This document shows positions 25,647 through 33,209 of a stretch of DNA of 64,000 nucleotides, piece by piece. The notes under the pieces are model-generated. The model was not told the DNA's origin. It saw nothing but the letters and a program-made list of their open reading frames with translations, and did not search any database. The position numbers and the translations under genes were made by a program. The stretch spans positions 29,481-93,480 of the forward strand of contig CALVHH010000006.1 of NCBI GenBank assembly GCA_944327465.1. Reading direction: 5' to 3'. Every line of letters starts with the position of its first letter. Position 1 is the first letter of the stretch. This DNA comes from an uncultured Clostridia bacterium (GTDB lineage: Bacteria > Bacillota > Clostridia > Christensenellales > Borkfalkiaceae).

Positions 25647-25717
25647 CGCGTTTTGCCGCCCGTGCGACGGGACGCGACGCAGTTCGCGTGCGGCGGGCGG
25701 CAAAACGCGCCGCCCGC
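25647..25717. repeat. Nested inverted repeats in the GH3 upstream region
   Basis: CGCGTTTTGCCGCCCG (25647-25662) and its exact complement CGGGCGGCAAAACGCG (25694-25709) form a 16-bp stem; a second stem GCGGGCGGC (25693-25701) / GCCGCCCGC (25709-25717) uses the same bases, so the two exclude each other. Together with the terminator next door this fills the 318-nt gap 25477-25794, which otherwise holds only the promoter and an AT-rich leader. Confidence 0.6.
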
Positions 25718-25727
25718 AACAAAAAAG

Positions 25728-25765
25728 CGGCGTGGCGCCGAAGCAGTTGCTTCGGCGCCACGCCG
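25728..25765 (-). terminator. Intrinsic terminator of the HD nucleotidase gene
   Basis: An 18-bp arm palindrome (CGGCGTGGCGCCGAAGCA and its complement, 2-nt centre) followed on the minus strand by CTTTTTTG, 29 nt past the stop of the HD-domain gene. Confidence 0.85.
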
Positions 25766-25794
25766 TTGAACGGAACGTATTTACGGGCGATAAA

Positions 25795-26382
25795 TCAGTC
25801 TATGCTCTCGAGCTCGTCGAGCGTGAGCAGAAAGGACGGGATGAAGTTCTGCATGAAGTACTCCACCGCGGGAAGATTGCGCGAGTGCAGGTCGTCTTCT
25901 ATGCTCTTTTTGGCTTTTTCGAACTCGGTGTTGCCGCAGCGGTGCTCTTCGAGACACTTTATATATGCGGCGAGCCTGTCGGCGGCTTTCAATATTTTGT
26001 ATTCGGGGCTGTCGGTATCGGCGAGCACGCAGGGCGAAAGACCTTGGGCGAGCTCTTCGGGCAGCATGGCGAGCAGCTTTTTGCAGGCGCGCTCTTCGAT
26101 GTCCTTGTAGGCGCCCTTTATGGAGCTGTTGAAATATTTTATGGGCGTGGGCAGATCGCCCGTCATCACCTCGGAACACTCGTGATAGACGGCGTAGAGC
26201 ACGCACTTGTTTTCGTCGACGCTGCCGCCGTACAGTCTGTTGGTTATTACGGCGAGGGCGTGCGCGAGCATCGCCACCTGCTGGGAGTGCTCCATTATGT
26301 TCTCCTCCCTTACGGAGCGCATGAGCGACCATCTCTTTATATACTTCATTCTGTCCATAAACGCGTAAAAATTATAGGGCAT
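25795..26382 (-). CDS. HD-domain 5'-deoxynucleotidase, YfbR-like
   Basis: 195 aa from the ATG at 26382, eight bases after GAGGAGG; an upstream ATG at 26409 lacks a site. HD-superfamily metal ligands are visible: IMEHSQQVAMLAHAL near residue 30 (His), VYHECSEVMTGDLPTPIKY near residue 66 (His-Glu and Asp, the YfbR/YGK1 signature) and ADRLAAYIKCLEE near residue 134. The E. coli homologue YfbR removes phosphate from deoxynucleoside monophosphates in the cytosol, so a role in nucleotide salvage is likely. Single-gene unit, divergent from the thiamine locus. Confidence 0.88.
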   Translation of the reverse strand: MPYNFYAFMDRMKYIKRWSLMRSVREENIMEHSQQVAMLAHALAVITNRLYGGSVDENKCVLYAVYHECSEVMTGDLPTPIKYFNSSIKGAYKDIEERACKKLLAMLPEELAQGLSPCVLADTDSPEYKILKAADRLAAYIKCLEEHRCGNTEFEKAKKSIEDDLHSRNLPAVEYFMQNFIPSFLLTLDELESID

Positions 26383-26448
26383 GGGGTACACCTCCTCGGT
26401 TTTATTCATCTGTTAACACATTATATAACAATTGCCGCGCAATTTCAA

Positions 26449-26477
26449 TTGACTTTGGGGCACAAATGAAATATAAT
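26449..26477 (+). promoter_or_regulatory. Promoter of the TPP riboswitch/thiT unit
   Basis: TTGACT (26449-26454), 17-nt spacer, perfect TATAAT (26472-26477), about 20 nt before the riboswitch. Confidence 0.88.
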
Positions 26478-26498
26478 TTGTCTATCAAAATTAAATTT

Positions 26499-26628
26499 AC
26501 CGTCGGGGGTGCCCTGCGCAGACAGCCTGGGCTGAGATCATACCCTTTGAATCGGCAACGTAATGGTTGAGCGATAGTACATAAGAGTAGAACTTTGAGT
26601 GCGCCCGCATTACGCCGGGCGCACTTTT
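26499..26628 (+). promoter_or_regulatory. TPP riboswitch (THI box) with terminator platform
   Basis: The aptamer core is recognisable: GGGGGTGCCC, GGCTGAGA (CTGAGA at 26532-26537), ATACCC, then a CAAC-GTAATG-GTTG hairpin and AGCGA. The usual CCUGAU stretch is replaced by a shorter GAATCGG, a divergent junction. About 20 nt later a terminator stem GTGCGCCCG (26599-26607) / CGGGCGCAC (26616-26624) is followed by TTTT. Thiamine pyrophosphate binding should favour termination and shut off the thiamine transporter gene immediately downstream. Confidence 0.9.
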
Positions 26629-26655
26629 CAATTCGCGGCGGTAAAAGGAGGTTTT

Positions 26656-27828
26656 ATGTTTTCTTCCCTCATGGCGACCTCGATATGGGCGGACGTTATA
26701 AACTACTTTGCCAACTTCGAGGACACCACTTCTGCCTGCAGAACGGTCATACTGTGGCTGACGATAGCGCTTGCCATAGCATTCATAGTCTGCAAGCTTG
26801 CCGTAAAAAAGGAGTATCAGCACAAGGTAAACGTGGCGGCGCTGATAGTTGCGCTGGTGTTTGCCGCGGCGTGCATAGCGACTTTTGTTACGTGCTCGTT
26901 TATTGAAGACGAGCTGGTGGCAATAACTTTTTACCCGCTGCTTGCGCTGGTCATAGTGTGCGTGGTGGGCGCGCTTGCAATAGCCGTTAAACCCGTAAAG
27001 CCGATGAGGATCGCCTTTGGCTGTGCGCTGGCCGCCGCGCTGATCGCCGCGCTGGTGTGCATGGTCGTATACTACGAGAGCGGCGACGCGCCCGAATGGA
27101 ACTGGGTTTCGCCCGACGACGTGAACAGCGTGGGACTGTACGCAGCCTGCCTGGCGCTCGTGGCGATAATAGCCGTGACGGCGCTCGCATGCGACAGGGA
27201 TTCCAAGCCCTTCGACGCACGCTCGATGTCGTTTGCGGCGATGTGCGTTGCAATGTCGTTTGCGCTGTCGTACGTAAGGTTTTTCAGAATGCCCATGGGC
27301 GGCAGCATAACCTTTGCTTCGATGCTGCCCGTAATGCTCTATTCGTACATGTTCGGCTGCCGCAAGGGCGTAATAGCCGGGTTGGTGCTCGGCGTATTGC
27401 AGGCAGTGCAGGATTCCTGGCTGCTGCACCCCGCGCAGTTCATGCTCGACTACACCGTGGCGTTCGCCGCGATAGGTCTGACGGGCTGCATAAGGGGGCT
27501 CAAGCTCTTTGCGGGCAACATGCGGCTGCAGTTTACGCTGGGCGCACTCATCGGCGGCGTTTTAAGGTTTGTTTCGCACTTCTTTTCGGGCGCGTTCGCT
27601 TTCGGCTCGTTCGGCGCGGGATATGCCGAAGATTACGGCATTGCGGCGCTGAGCAATCCCTATCTGTACAGCCTGATTTACCAGTGCATGTACGTCATTC
27701 CCGAAGTGATAATCGTAATAGTAGTCGGCGTCATACTCCTCTCCTCCAAGAACTTTTCGCATCAGGTCGAAAGGTATTCGCTCGACAGCCGCGTCAAGGC
27801 AAAACCCGCCGCGGCACAGCAGCAGTAA
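26656..27828 (+). CDS. thiT: ThiT-like ECF thiamine transporter S-component with N-terminal membrane extension
   Basis: 390 aa; ATG at 26656 right after AAAGGAGG. Residues about 195-375 match ThiT/YuaJ: LSYVRFFRMPMGGSITFAS, MLPVMLYSYMFGCRKGV, LGVLQAVQD and HPAQFMLDYTVAFAAIGLTG, which in known ThiT form the thiamine site. It would bind thiamine outside and, with the shared EcfAA'T module (not encoded here), import it. Typical ThiT is about 190 aa; here about 185 residues with around five extra helices precede it, a fusion I do not recognise. Control by the TPP riboswitch supports the thiamine assignment strongly. Confidence 0.92.
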   Translation: MFSSLMATSIWADVINYFANFEDTTSACRTVILWLTIALAIAFIVCKLAVKKEYQHKVNVAALIVALVFAAACIATFVTCSFIEDELVAITFYPLLALVIVCVVGALAIAVKPVKPMRIAFGCALAAALIAALVCMVVYYESGDAPEWNWVSPDDVNSVGLYAACLALVAIIAVTALACDRDSKPFDARSMSFAAMCVAMSFALSYVRFFRMPMGGSITFASMLPVMLYSYMFGCRKGVIAGLVLGVLQAVQDSWLLHPAQFMLDYTVAFAAIGLTGCIRGLKLFAGNMRLQFTLGALIGGVLRFVSHFFSGAFAFGSFGAGYAEDYGIAALSNPYLYSLIYQCMYVIPEVIIVIVVGVILLSSKNFSHQVERYSLDSRVKAKPAAAQQQ

Positions 27829-27846
27829 ACATCGCATTAAAAAAAC

Positions 27847-27881
27847 AGCGGCGCGGAAGACGCAAGGTCTTCCGCGCCGCT
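27847..27881. terminator. Terminator between convergent thiT and rseP
   Basis: 15-bp stem AGCGGCGCGGAAGAC / GTCTTCCGCGCCGCT with loop GCAAG. On the minus strand CTGTTTTT follows, serving rseP; on the plus strand it lies 19 nt past the thiT stop. Confidence 0.82.
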
Positions 27882-27896
27882 CTGCGTTTTGCAGCG

Positions 27897-29009
27897 CTAA
27901 ACGAACTGAAGTATATCGACGACTATGGCGAAGGCGAGTATGGCAAGGAAGCCGACGGCGTGGATGACCGCCTCCGCCTTGCGAGGGACGGGCTTTTTGA
28001 ATATCCACTCGATGAGGCAGAATATGACCTTGCTGCCGTCGAGCGCGGGAATGGGCAGCAGATTGAAGACGGCGAGGTTGACCCCTATATATGCCGCGAT
28101 CTCCAAAAAACTGCGCACGCCCTGCGCCGCCATTTCGCTTGTCAGCTTTATGGTGGTGACGGGTCCGCCCACCGCGTCCAGACTTAGATCGCCCGTCAGA
28201 AGTTCGCCCAGAACGGTGAATATCGTGCCGGCAATTTTGAACGAATACATGAAGGAGCGGTCTATGCTCTCCCAAAAGCCGAACTTGCAGCCCACGGCGG
28301 AGAGGTCGTAGTAGGCGCCCGTATGAGTTTCGTAAGTGCCGACGCCGAGGGCGAGGAACGCGAGGGAGATATCGGCGGAATTTTCAAAGTCGCAGTCGGC
28401 GCGCAGCTCTATCTGCGCGGTCACGCGTTCGCCACCGCGCAGCACCTCTGCCTGCACCATCTCGCCCCCGCGCCTGCCGTTGAGCGCACGGACGAGGTCA
28501 GAAGCGAGGTAGATATCCCTACCCTCGACGGAGAGCAGCACGTCGCCCGCCTGAAGACTGTATGCGGCGGGGATATCCTCATCGGGCGCCGCCGAGCCTA
28601 TGCGGTAGGACATGAGCCCGAAGGCGAATACGGATATGAGTATTACGACGAGCGCCAGAATGTAGTTGAACAGCGCACCCGAGACGAGCACTATTATGCG
28701 CTTGAGCGGGTGCTGCCTGTTGAACGCCCGCGGACCTTCGCCCTCGTCGTCTTCGCCTTCGAACGCGCAGTAGCCGCCGAGCGGAAAGGCGCGTACGGCA
28801 AACAGCGTGCCGTGCTTTTTGCCGGCGCGTTTGAATATTGCCGGTCCGAAGCCTATTGAAAATTCGTTTATACCAAAGCCCAGCGCCCTGCCCGCAACGT
28901 AGTGACCGAACTCGTGCACGGTTATCATTGCAAGCAGGATTAGTATAGCCAGCAGCACGGACCATACCGTATTTAAGACGCCGCCGCTTAAAAGCGCGTT
29001 GAGTGACAT
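27897..29009 (-). CDS. rseP: Site-2 membrane metalloprotease RseP/RasP
   Basis: 370 aa. Zinc motif HEFGH near residue 31 in the first membrane helix, a PDZ domain in the middle (about residues 110-260, ending near VLRGGERVTAQIEL), and the second metal-site segment in NLLPIPALDGSKVIF near residue 318. These proteases cut membrane-spanning anti-sigma factors and leftover signal peptides within the membrane. It is the last gene of the pyrH-frr-uppS-cdsA-dxr-rseP set, 1 nt after dxr, matching the Firmicutes order in which dxr precedes rasP. Confidence 0.95.
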   Translation of the reverse strand: MSLNALLSGGVLNTVWSVLLAILILLAMITVHEFGHYVAGRALGFGINEFSIGFGPAIFKRAGKKHGTLFAVRAFPLGGYCAFEGEDDEGEGPRAFNRQHPLKRIIVLVSGALFNYILALVVILISVFAFGLMSYRIGSAAPDEDIPAAYSLQAGDVLLSVEGRDIYLASDLVRALNGRRGGEMVQAEVLRGGERVTAQIELRADCDFENSADISLAFLALGVGTYETHTGAYYDLSAVGCKFGFWESIDRSFMYSFKIAGTIFTVLGELLTGDLSLDAVGGPVTTIKLTSEMAAQGVRSFLEIAAYIGVNLAVFNLLPIPALDGSKVIFCLIEWIFKKPVPRKAEAVIHAVGFLAILAFAIVVDILQFV

Positions 29010-29010
29010 T

Positions 29011-30147
29011 TTACCTCTTTTTGATGACGCTCTGCGCGATATGCCTGCAAGCGGCGTCCACCCCGGCGAGCTGTTCGAAACTTGTTGCCCGCTCGTTGAC
29101 GGTGCGCCCGACGACGGTGTCGACGACGCGGAAAATATCGCAGAAGGTTATCTGTTTATTTAAAAAGGCGTGCACCGCCTCCTCGCTTGCGGCGTTGAGC
29201 GCCGCAGGCAGCACGCCGCCCGCCTCGCCGCAGGTGAGAGCCAGGTCGTACAGTGGATAATTTTTGCGGACGAGGGGCAAAAATTCGAGCGAAAACGCCC
29301 TTGACCAGTCGAGCGGGCGCAGAGCGCAGTCGTACCTTTCGGGATAGGTCAGCGCGAGCTGAATGGGCAGCTCCATTGTGGGCTCGGAGAGCTGGGCGAG
29401 CACTGCCCCGTCTTCGAACTCGACCATGGAATGCACTATGCTCTGCGGCTGGATGACCGTCTTGATCGAGCCATATCCCGCACCGTACAGGTGGTGGGCT
29501 TCAATCACCTCGTAGCCCTTGTTGAGCAGCGTGGCGCTGTCAATGGTTATTTTTGCGCCCATTCTCCACGTGGGGTGAGCAAGCGCCTGCTCGGGCGTGA
29601 CGCCTTCGAGCTCTTCAAACTTTTTATCCCTGAAGGGACCGCCGCTGGCGGTTATTATTATATTTTTGAACTTTGCGTCGCGGCGGAAACCGAGGCACTG
29701 CCAGATTGCCGAATGCTCGCTGTCGATGGGCACTATTTCGCCGCCGAGGGGCATGACTATGTCGCCGCCGCAGACGAGCGTCTCCTTGTTGGCAAGCGCC
29801 AGGCGGGCGCCCATCCTGAGGGCGAGCAGCGAATATTCCAGCCCGGCGAAGCCGCCGCACGCCACCACCACTATGTCGGCGCCGCTCTCTTCCACCGCCC
29901 TGAGCCCAGCGCGGCTGCCCGAAAGGAACTTTATGCCCGGGTTGAGCCCGGCTACGGCGCCGCCCGAAGTGAGCGCGGCATATGCGGGCATGAATCTGTT
30001 GGCGGCTGCCGTCAGCTCGGCAGCCGAACTGTGCGCCACCAGGCAGCAAACGGCGAACTTTTCAGGGTGCCTTCCTGCCACGGCGAGCGTCTGCCTGCCT
30101 ATTGAACCCGTGCAGCCCACAAGGGCTATCTTTTTTATAACACTCAT
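29011..30147 (-). CDS. dxr: 1-deoxy-D-xylulose 5-phosphate reductoisomerase
   Basis: 378 aa, usual length. NADPH-binding start KKIALVGCTGSIGRQTLAV; the catalytic domain has the metal and substrate residues in VPIDSEHSAIWQCL near residue 148 and the HPTWRMGAKITIDSATLLNKG segment near residue 205. It converts DXP to 2-C-methyl-erythritol 4-phosphate, the committed step of the MEP isoprenoid pathway, and thus supplies UppS two genes upstream. It follows a 492-nt gap filled by repeats, so it may not be cotranscribed with cdsA. Confidence 0.97.
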   Translation of the reverse strand: MSVIKKIALVGCTGSIGRQTLAVAGRHPEKFAVCCLVAHSSAAELTAAANRFMPAYAALTSGGAVAGLNPGIKFLSGSRAGLRAVEESGADIVVVACGGFAGLEYSLLALRMGARLALANKETLVCGGDIVMPLGGEIVPIDSEHSAIWQCLGFRRDAKFKNIIITASGGPFRDKKFEELEGVTPEQALAHPTWRMGAKITIDSATLLNKGYEVIEAHHLYGAGYGSIKTVIQPQSIVHSMVEFEDGAVLAQLSEPTMELPIQLALTYPERYDCALRPLDWSRAFSLEFLPLVRKNYPLYDLALTCGEAGGVLPAALNAASEEAVHAFLNKQITFCDIFRVVDTVVGRTVNERATSFEQLAGVDAACRHIAQSVIKKR

Positions 30148-30186
30148 TATATATTATACCTGTTTTACCCTTTTTATTCCCGCCGC

Positions 30187-30560
30187 TCAGGCTCCCTTTA
30201 GCAAAGGGAGCTGCCGAGCGCAGCGAGGCTGAGGGGTTTGCCCCCACCGATACGCGGTCGGAGTTTTAGAATTGCTGCTTTCAGATAATCTTACCTTATC
30301 CCTTAAGGGCAAATCCCCCCTTTAATTCCTTCTCAAACGGCGTAAGGGCTGCGCCGTTTTCGGTCACCGCTCGCGCTCTCTTTCGCGCTCGCTCACCTCG
30401 CACAGCTAAACAGCGGATAACCGCTGTTTAGAGAACTCCGTGCTCGTCCTTTGCTAAAGGGGGCTCGTAGAAGGATTACTCCCCCCCCATTTTGTCCGTC
30501 GCTGACGCTCCGAGATTTCTCCACGCGCTCGACTTACAGTCTCGCTTGGTCGAAATGACA
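30187..30560. repeat. Composite intergenic repeat element between cdsA and dxr
   Basis: The 492-nt gap 30148-30639 has no gene. It begins with the hairpin CTCCCTTT-AGC-AAAGGGAG (30192-30210) and continues with GGCTGAGGGGTTT. An AAACGGCG/CGCCGTTT hairpin (about 30336-30360), a CTAAACAGCGG/CCGCTGTTTAG hairpin (about 30403-30431) and CCTTT-GCT-AAAGG (30448-30460) follow; the last is an inverted echo of the first. A reverse-oriented GAGATTTCTCC...GGTCGAAATGACA unit (about 30512-30559) closes it. Parts recur at 32.4, 45.7 and 56.8 kb. This looks like a non-coding mobile or miniature repeat; no transposase is present. Confidence 0.6.
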
Positions 30561-30612
30561 AAAGAGGAATGTTTTGCCGAAAGGACAAAAGGAGAAAGGC
30601 AATCATAAACAA

Positions 30613-30636
30613 TTCCCCGCGCAGAGCGCGGGGGAA
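30613..30636 (-). terminator. Hairpin after cdsA
   Basis: CCCCGCGC / GCGCGGGG with loop AGA, starting 4 nt past the cdsA stop; TTGTTTATG follows on the minus strand. The core CCCGCGCAGAGCGCGGG is identical to a hairpin at 53297-53313. Confidence 0.6.
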
Positions 30637-30639
30637 ATT

Positions 30640-31578
30640 TCAGCGGATTATTATGAAGCAGACGACTATTGCAACCGAGGCGAAGAGCATGGAATCGAAC
30701 CTGTCGAGCACGCCGCCGTGACCGGGCAAAAGCTTGCCCATATCCTTTATGCCGCAGCCGCGCTTTATGGCGCTTTCGAACAGGTCGCCTATCTGCGCGA
30801 GCACCGAAGTGGGCACCGAAATGAGCATGAGCACCACGAGCGGGTGGTAGCTGCCGTAATATTCAAGGCGGAAAACTTCGAGCCAGCAGCCCAAAGCCCA
30901 CACCACTACCGCCGCGAGGATGCCACCGACTATGCCGCCGAAAAAGCCCACGACCGTCTTATTGGGGCTGGTGTGCGGGGCGAGTTTTAGGGGAATGAAC
31001 CTGCCCAAAAGCTTGCCGAAGATGAGGGCGAACGTATCGACGGCGATGGTTATGCAGAACATCAGCGTTACGCCGAGCAGCGAGTTGGTGTCCATGTGGT
31101 TTATGTTCGCGCTGACGCTGCCGAGCACGCCGCAGTACAGTATGCAGAACAGCGAGCAGGCGGTGCTTTTTAGGTCGCTGTTGTCGAAGTCGAACACCAG
31201 GAGCGCGGCGGTGACCATTGCGCCCAGGCTGCACACCGACATGAGAACGAGCAGTGCGGGCAGCCACGCCTGCGGGTCGCCGCGGGCTTCGAGTATCATT
31301 TTTGTTATTACAAAGGTGGGAATGATGAGCGCGCACGACATCATCGTGCACCACCACTGCGTGCGGGATATGCACTTCATGGCGCGCATCAGTTCGTATG
31401 CGCCCGTCACCGATATCGCCCAAAAGAGCACGTCGAAGCCGATGGCGCCGAAGCCCGAAGGGACGCACGCCTTGAGCGCCACGAGCGCTATGAGTACCGC
31501 CACATAGCCGACCGCGGTGACGGTGCGCGCCTTCATGTTCTCCTTGGGCGGAGCCTGCATGTTGCTTTGTTGTTGCAT
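30640..31578 (-). CDS. cdsA: Phosphatidate cytidylyltransferase
   Basis: 312 aa from the ATG at 31578, placed after GGGGG five bases upstream; an ATG at 31590 is the alternative. About eight membrane helices from residue 20. The C-terminal CDP-alcohol signature is intact: SVLAQIGDLFESAIKRGCGI, KDMGKLLPGHGGVLDRFDS. It makes CDP-diacylglycerol from phosphatidic acid and CTP, the precursor of phosphatidylglycerol and cardiolipin. It follows uppS by 72 nt in the standard order. Confidence 0.95.
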   Translation of the reverse strand: MQQQSNMQAPPKENMKARTVTAVGYVAVLIALVALKACVPSGFGAIGFDVLFWAISVTGAYELMRAMKCISRTQWWCTMMSCALIIPTFVITKMILEARGDPQAWLPALLVLMSVCSLGAMVTAALLVFDFDNSDLKSTACSLFCILYCGVLGSVSANINHMDTNSLLGVTLMFCITIAVDTFALIFGKLLGRFIPLKLAPHTSPNKTVVGFFGGIVGGILAAVVVWALGCWLEVFRLEYYGSYHPLVVLMLISVPTSVLAQIGDLFESAIKRGCGIKDMGKLLPGHGGVLDRFDSMLFASVAIVVCFIIIR

Positions 31579-31650
31579 TGTTACCCCCATTGTGCGCATG
31601 CGCACGGCAGAAAGTAAGGTTTATTATATCCTAATTTGTCAAGCCCCAGA

Positions 31651-32343
31651 TTATACCCTGCCGAACCTTCTGTTCCTGCGGGAATATTCGGCTATAGCCT
31701 TTTCGAATTCGGTTTCGTCGAAGTCGGGAAAGAGCACGTCGCAAAAATACAGCTCGGCATACGCCGCCTGCCACAACAAAAAGTTTGAAAGGCGCACCTC
31801 GCCGCCCGTCCTGATTATCAGGTCGGGACAGGGCACGCCGTGCGTATCCAAAAGTGCCGCAAACGCGTCCTCGTCCACACGTTCGCCGCGGGATATTGCC
31901 GCATTTGCAGCGCGGACAATTTCGGAACGCGCACCGTAATTCAAGGCGAGTATGACGAAAAATTTTGCATCTGCGGGCGAATTTGCAACGCCTTCACAAA
32001 CGAGCTTCTGCACGTCGTCGGGCAGCGCCGAAATGTCGCCTATCACCTTTACGGCGGCGCCTTCGGCATACAAGTCCCTGACGTTCTTGGTGAAATACCT
32101 GCGGATGAGGTCGAACAGACCTTCGAGCTCTTCGGCGGGGCGGGCAAAATTTTCGGTGGAAAGGGCATATACCGTAAGGTATTCTATGCCCATCGCCTTT
32201 GCCTTGCGCGCCATGGCTATCATGGCGTTCATGCCTGCGCGGTGTCCGAACGTGCGCGGCATGAACCTGCGCTTTGCCCACCTGCCGTTGCCGTCCATTA
32301 TGACTGCCACGTGGCGGGGAATGTTTTGTATTTCTTCTTTCAT
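31651..32343 (-). CDS. uppS: Undecaprenyl diphosphate synthase
   Basis: 230 aa. Catalytic start HVAVIMDGNGRWAKRR (Asp in MDGNGRWA near residue 17), the substrate helix FGHRAGMNAM, LTVYALSTENFARP, and the C-terminal PDLIIRTGGEVRLSNFLLWQ with the conserved basic residues. It extends farnesyl diphosphate with isopentenyl units to the C55 lipid carrier for peptidoglycan. A 280-nt gap with repeats separates it from frr, where many Firmicutes have only a few tens of bases. Confidence 0.97.
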   Translation of the reverse strand: MKEEIQNIPRHVAVIMDGNGRWAKRRFMPRTFGHRAGMNAMIAMARKAKAMGIEYLTVYALSTENFARPAEELEGLFDLIRRYFTKNVRDLYAEGAAVKVIGDISALPDDVQKLVCEGVANSPADAKFFVILALNYGARSEIVRAANAAISRGERVDEDAFAALLDTHGVPCPDLIIRTGGEVRLSNFLLWQAAYAELYFCDVLFPDFDETEFEKAIAEYSRRNRRFGRV

Positions 32344-32374
32344 CTATTTAAAACAACAAAACGCCGAAACATTG

Positions 32375-32515
32375 TTTTCCAAACAGCGCATGCGTGCCGT
32401 TTGGAAAATACCTTGCTCGTCCTTTGTTAAAGGCGGGCTCGTAGAGGAGTCGACATACCCGTCCTGTCATTTCGGCTAAATGAGCCAAGCGAACGCACGG
32501 AGAAATCTAACAGTA
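32375..32515. repeat. Composite repeat between frr and uppS
   Basis: TTTTCCAAAC (32375-32384) pairs with GTTTGGAAAA (32399-32408); then TTGCTCGTCCTTTG and GGCTCGTAGAGGA (32413-32447) echo 30442-30474, and CTGTCATTTCGG...GGAGAAATCTAACAGTA (32464-32514) is the dispersed unit also found at 30.5, 45.7 and 56.8 kb. The remaining sequence up to 32623 has a GC-rich stretch but nothing I can name. Confidence 0.6.
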
Positions 32516-32623
32516 TGGCTTCGTCGGCAAATAATGATGCCCCTCGCCACAATGGAGCGGGTGCAACCCGCGGCAATTCATGCCGCGCAAACGGCAAAAA
32601 GCGCGGGCGGGAATGCCGGATCA

Positions 32624-33196
32624 TCAGACCGTCATTATCTCCTTATCCTTGGCTGCCACAACGGCATCTATCTTTGCTATGGAATCGGAGACCATCTTTT
32701 CGACGTCCTTTTCATAGGCTGCGACTTCGTCTTCGGAAAGAGTCTTTTCGTTCTTGATTTTTTTGAGCCCGTCCATTGCGTCGCGGCGGATGTTGCGCTG
32801 CGCGACCTTGGCGTCCTCGCCCATGCGCTTTATCTGCTTGCACAAGTCCTTTCTGCGCTCTTCGGTGAGTTCGGGAAAGACGAGACGGATGACCTTGCCG
32901 TCGTTGGTGGGATTGATGCCGATGTTGGAAGTCTGGATCGCCTTTTCGATGCCCTTTAAAAGGGACATATCCCACGGCGAAATGACAAGACACCTGCCCT
33001 CCTGCACGGAGATGTTCGACGTCTGCGAAACGGGGGTCATGGCGCCGTAGTAGTCGACCATGACCTTATCGAGGATGTGAGGGTTCGCCCTGCCCGCACG
33101 GATGGCGGAAAGGTCCTCTTCGAGCACCGATATCGTCTTGGAAAGCCTGTCGTCGAGCGTGAGGATTATTTCCTCTGCCTGGTCGTTTTCTAACAT
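32624..33196 (-). CDS. frr: Ribosome recycling factor
   Basis: 190 aa (family about 185). Characteristic segments: SAIRAGRANPHILDKVMVDYYGA in the first helix and loop (domain II junction), PVSQTSNISVQEGRCLVISPWD, GINPTNDGKVIRLVFPELTEERR, and a long C-terminal helix ending AAKDKEIMTV. With EF-G it splits the post-termination ribosome. Thirteen nt after pyrH, in the standard pyrH-frr order. Confidence 0.97.
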   Translation of the reverse strand: MLENDQAEEIILTLDDRLSKTISVLEEDLSAIRAGRANPHILDKVMVDYYGAMTPVSQTSNISVQEGRCLVISPWDMSLLKGIEKAIQTSNIGINPTNDGKVIRLVFPELTEERRKDLCKQIKRMGEDAKVAQRNIRRDAMDGLKKIKNEKTLSEDEVAAYEKDVEKMVSDSIAKIDAVVAAKDKEIMTV

Positions 33197-33209
33197 TGTT
33201 TTATACCTC

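Noticed and set aside
30148-30639. Hidden gene in the 492-nt gap between cdsA and dxr
   Set aside because: All frames are short and broken; the content is hairpins and dispersed repeats.
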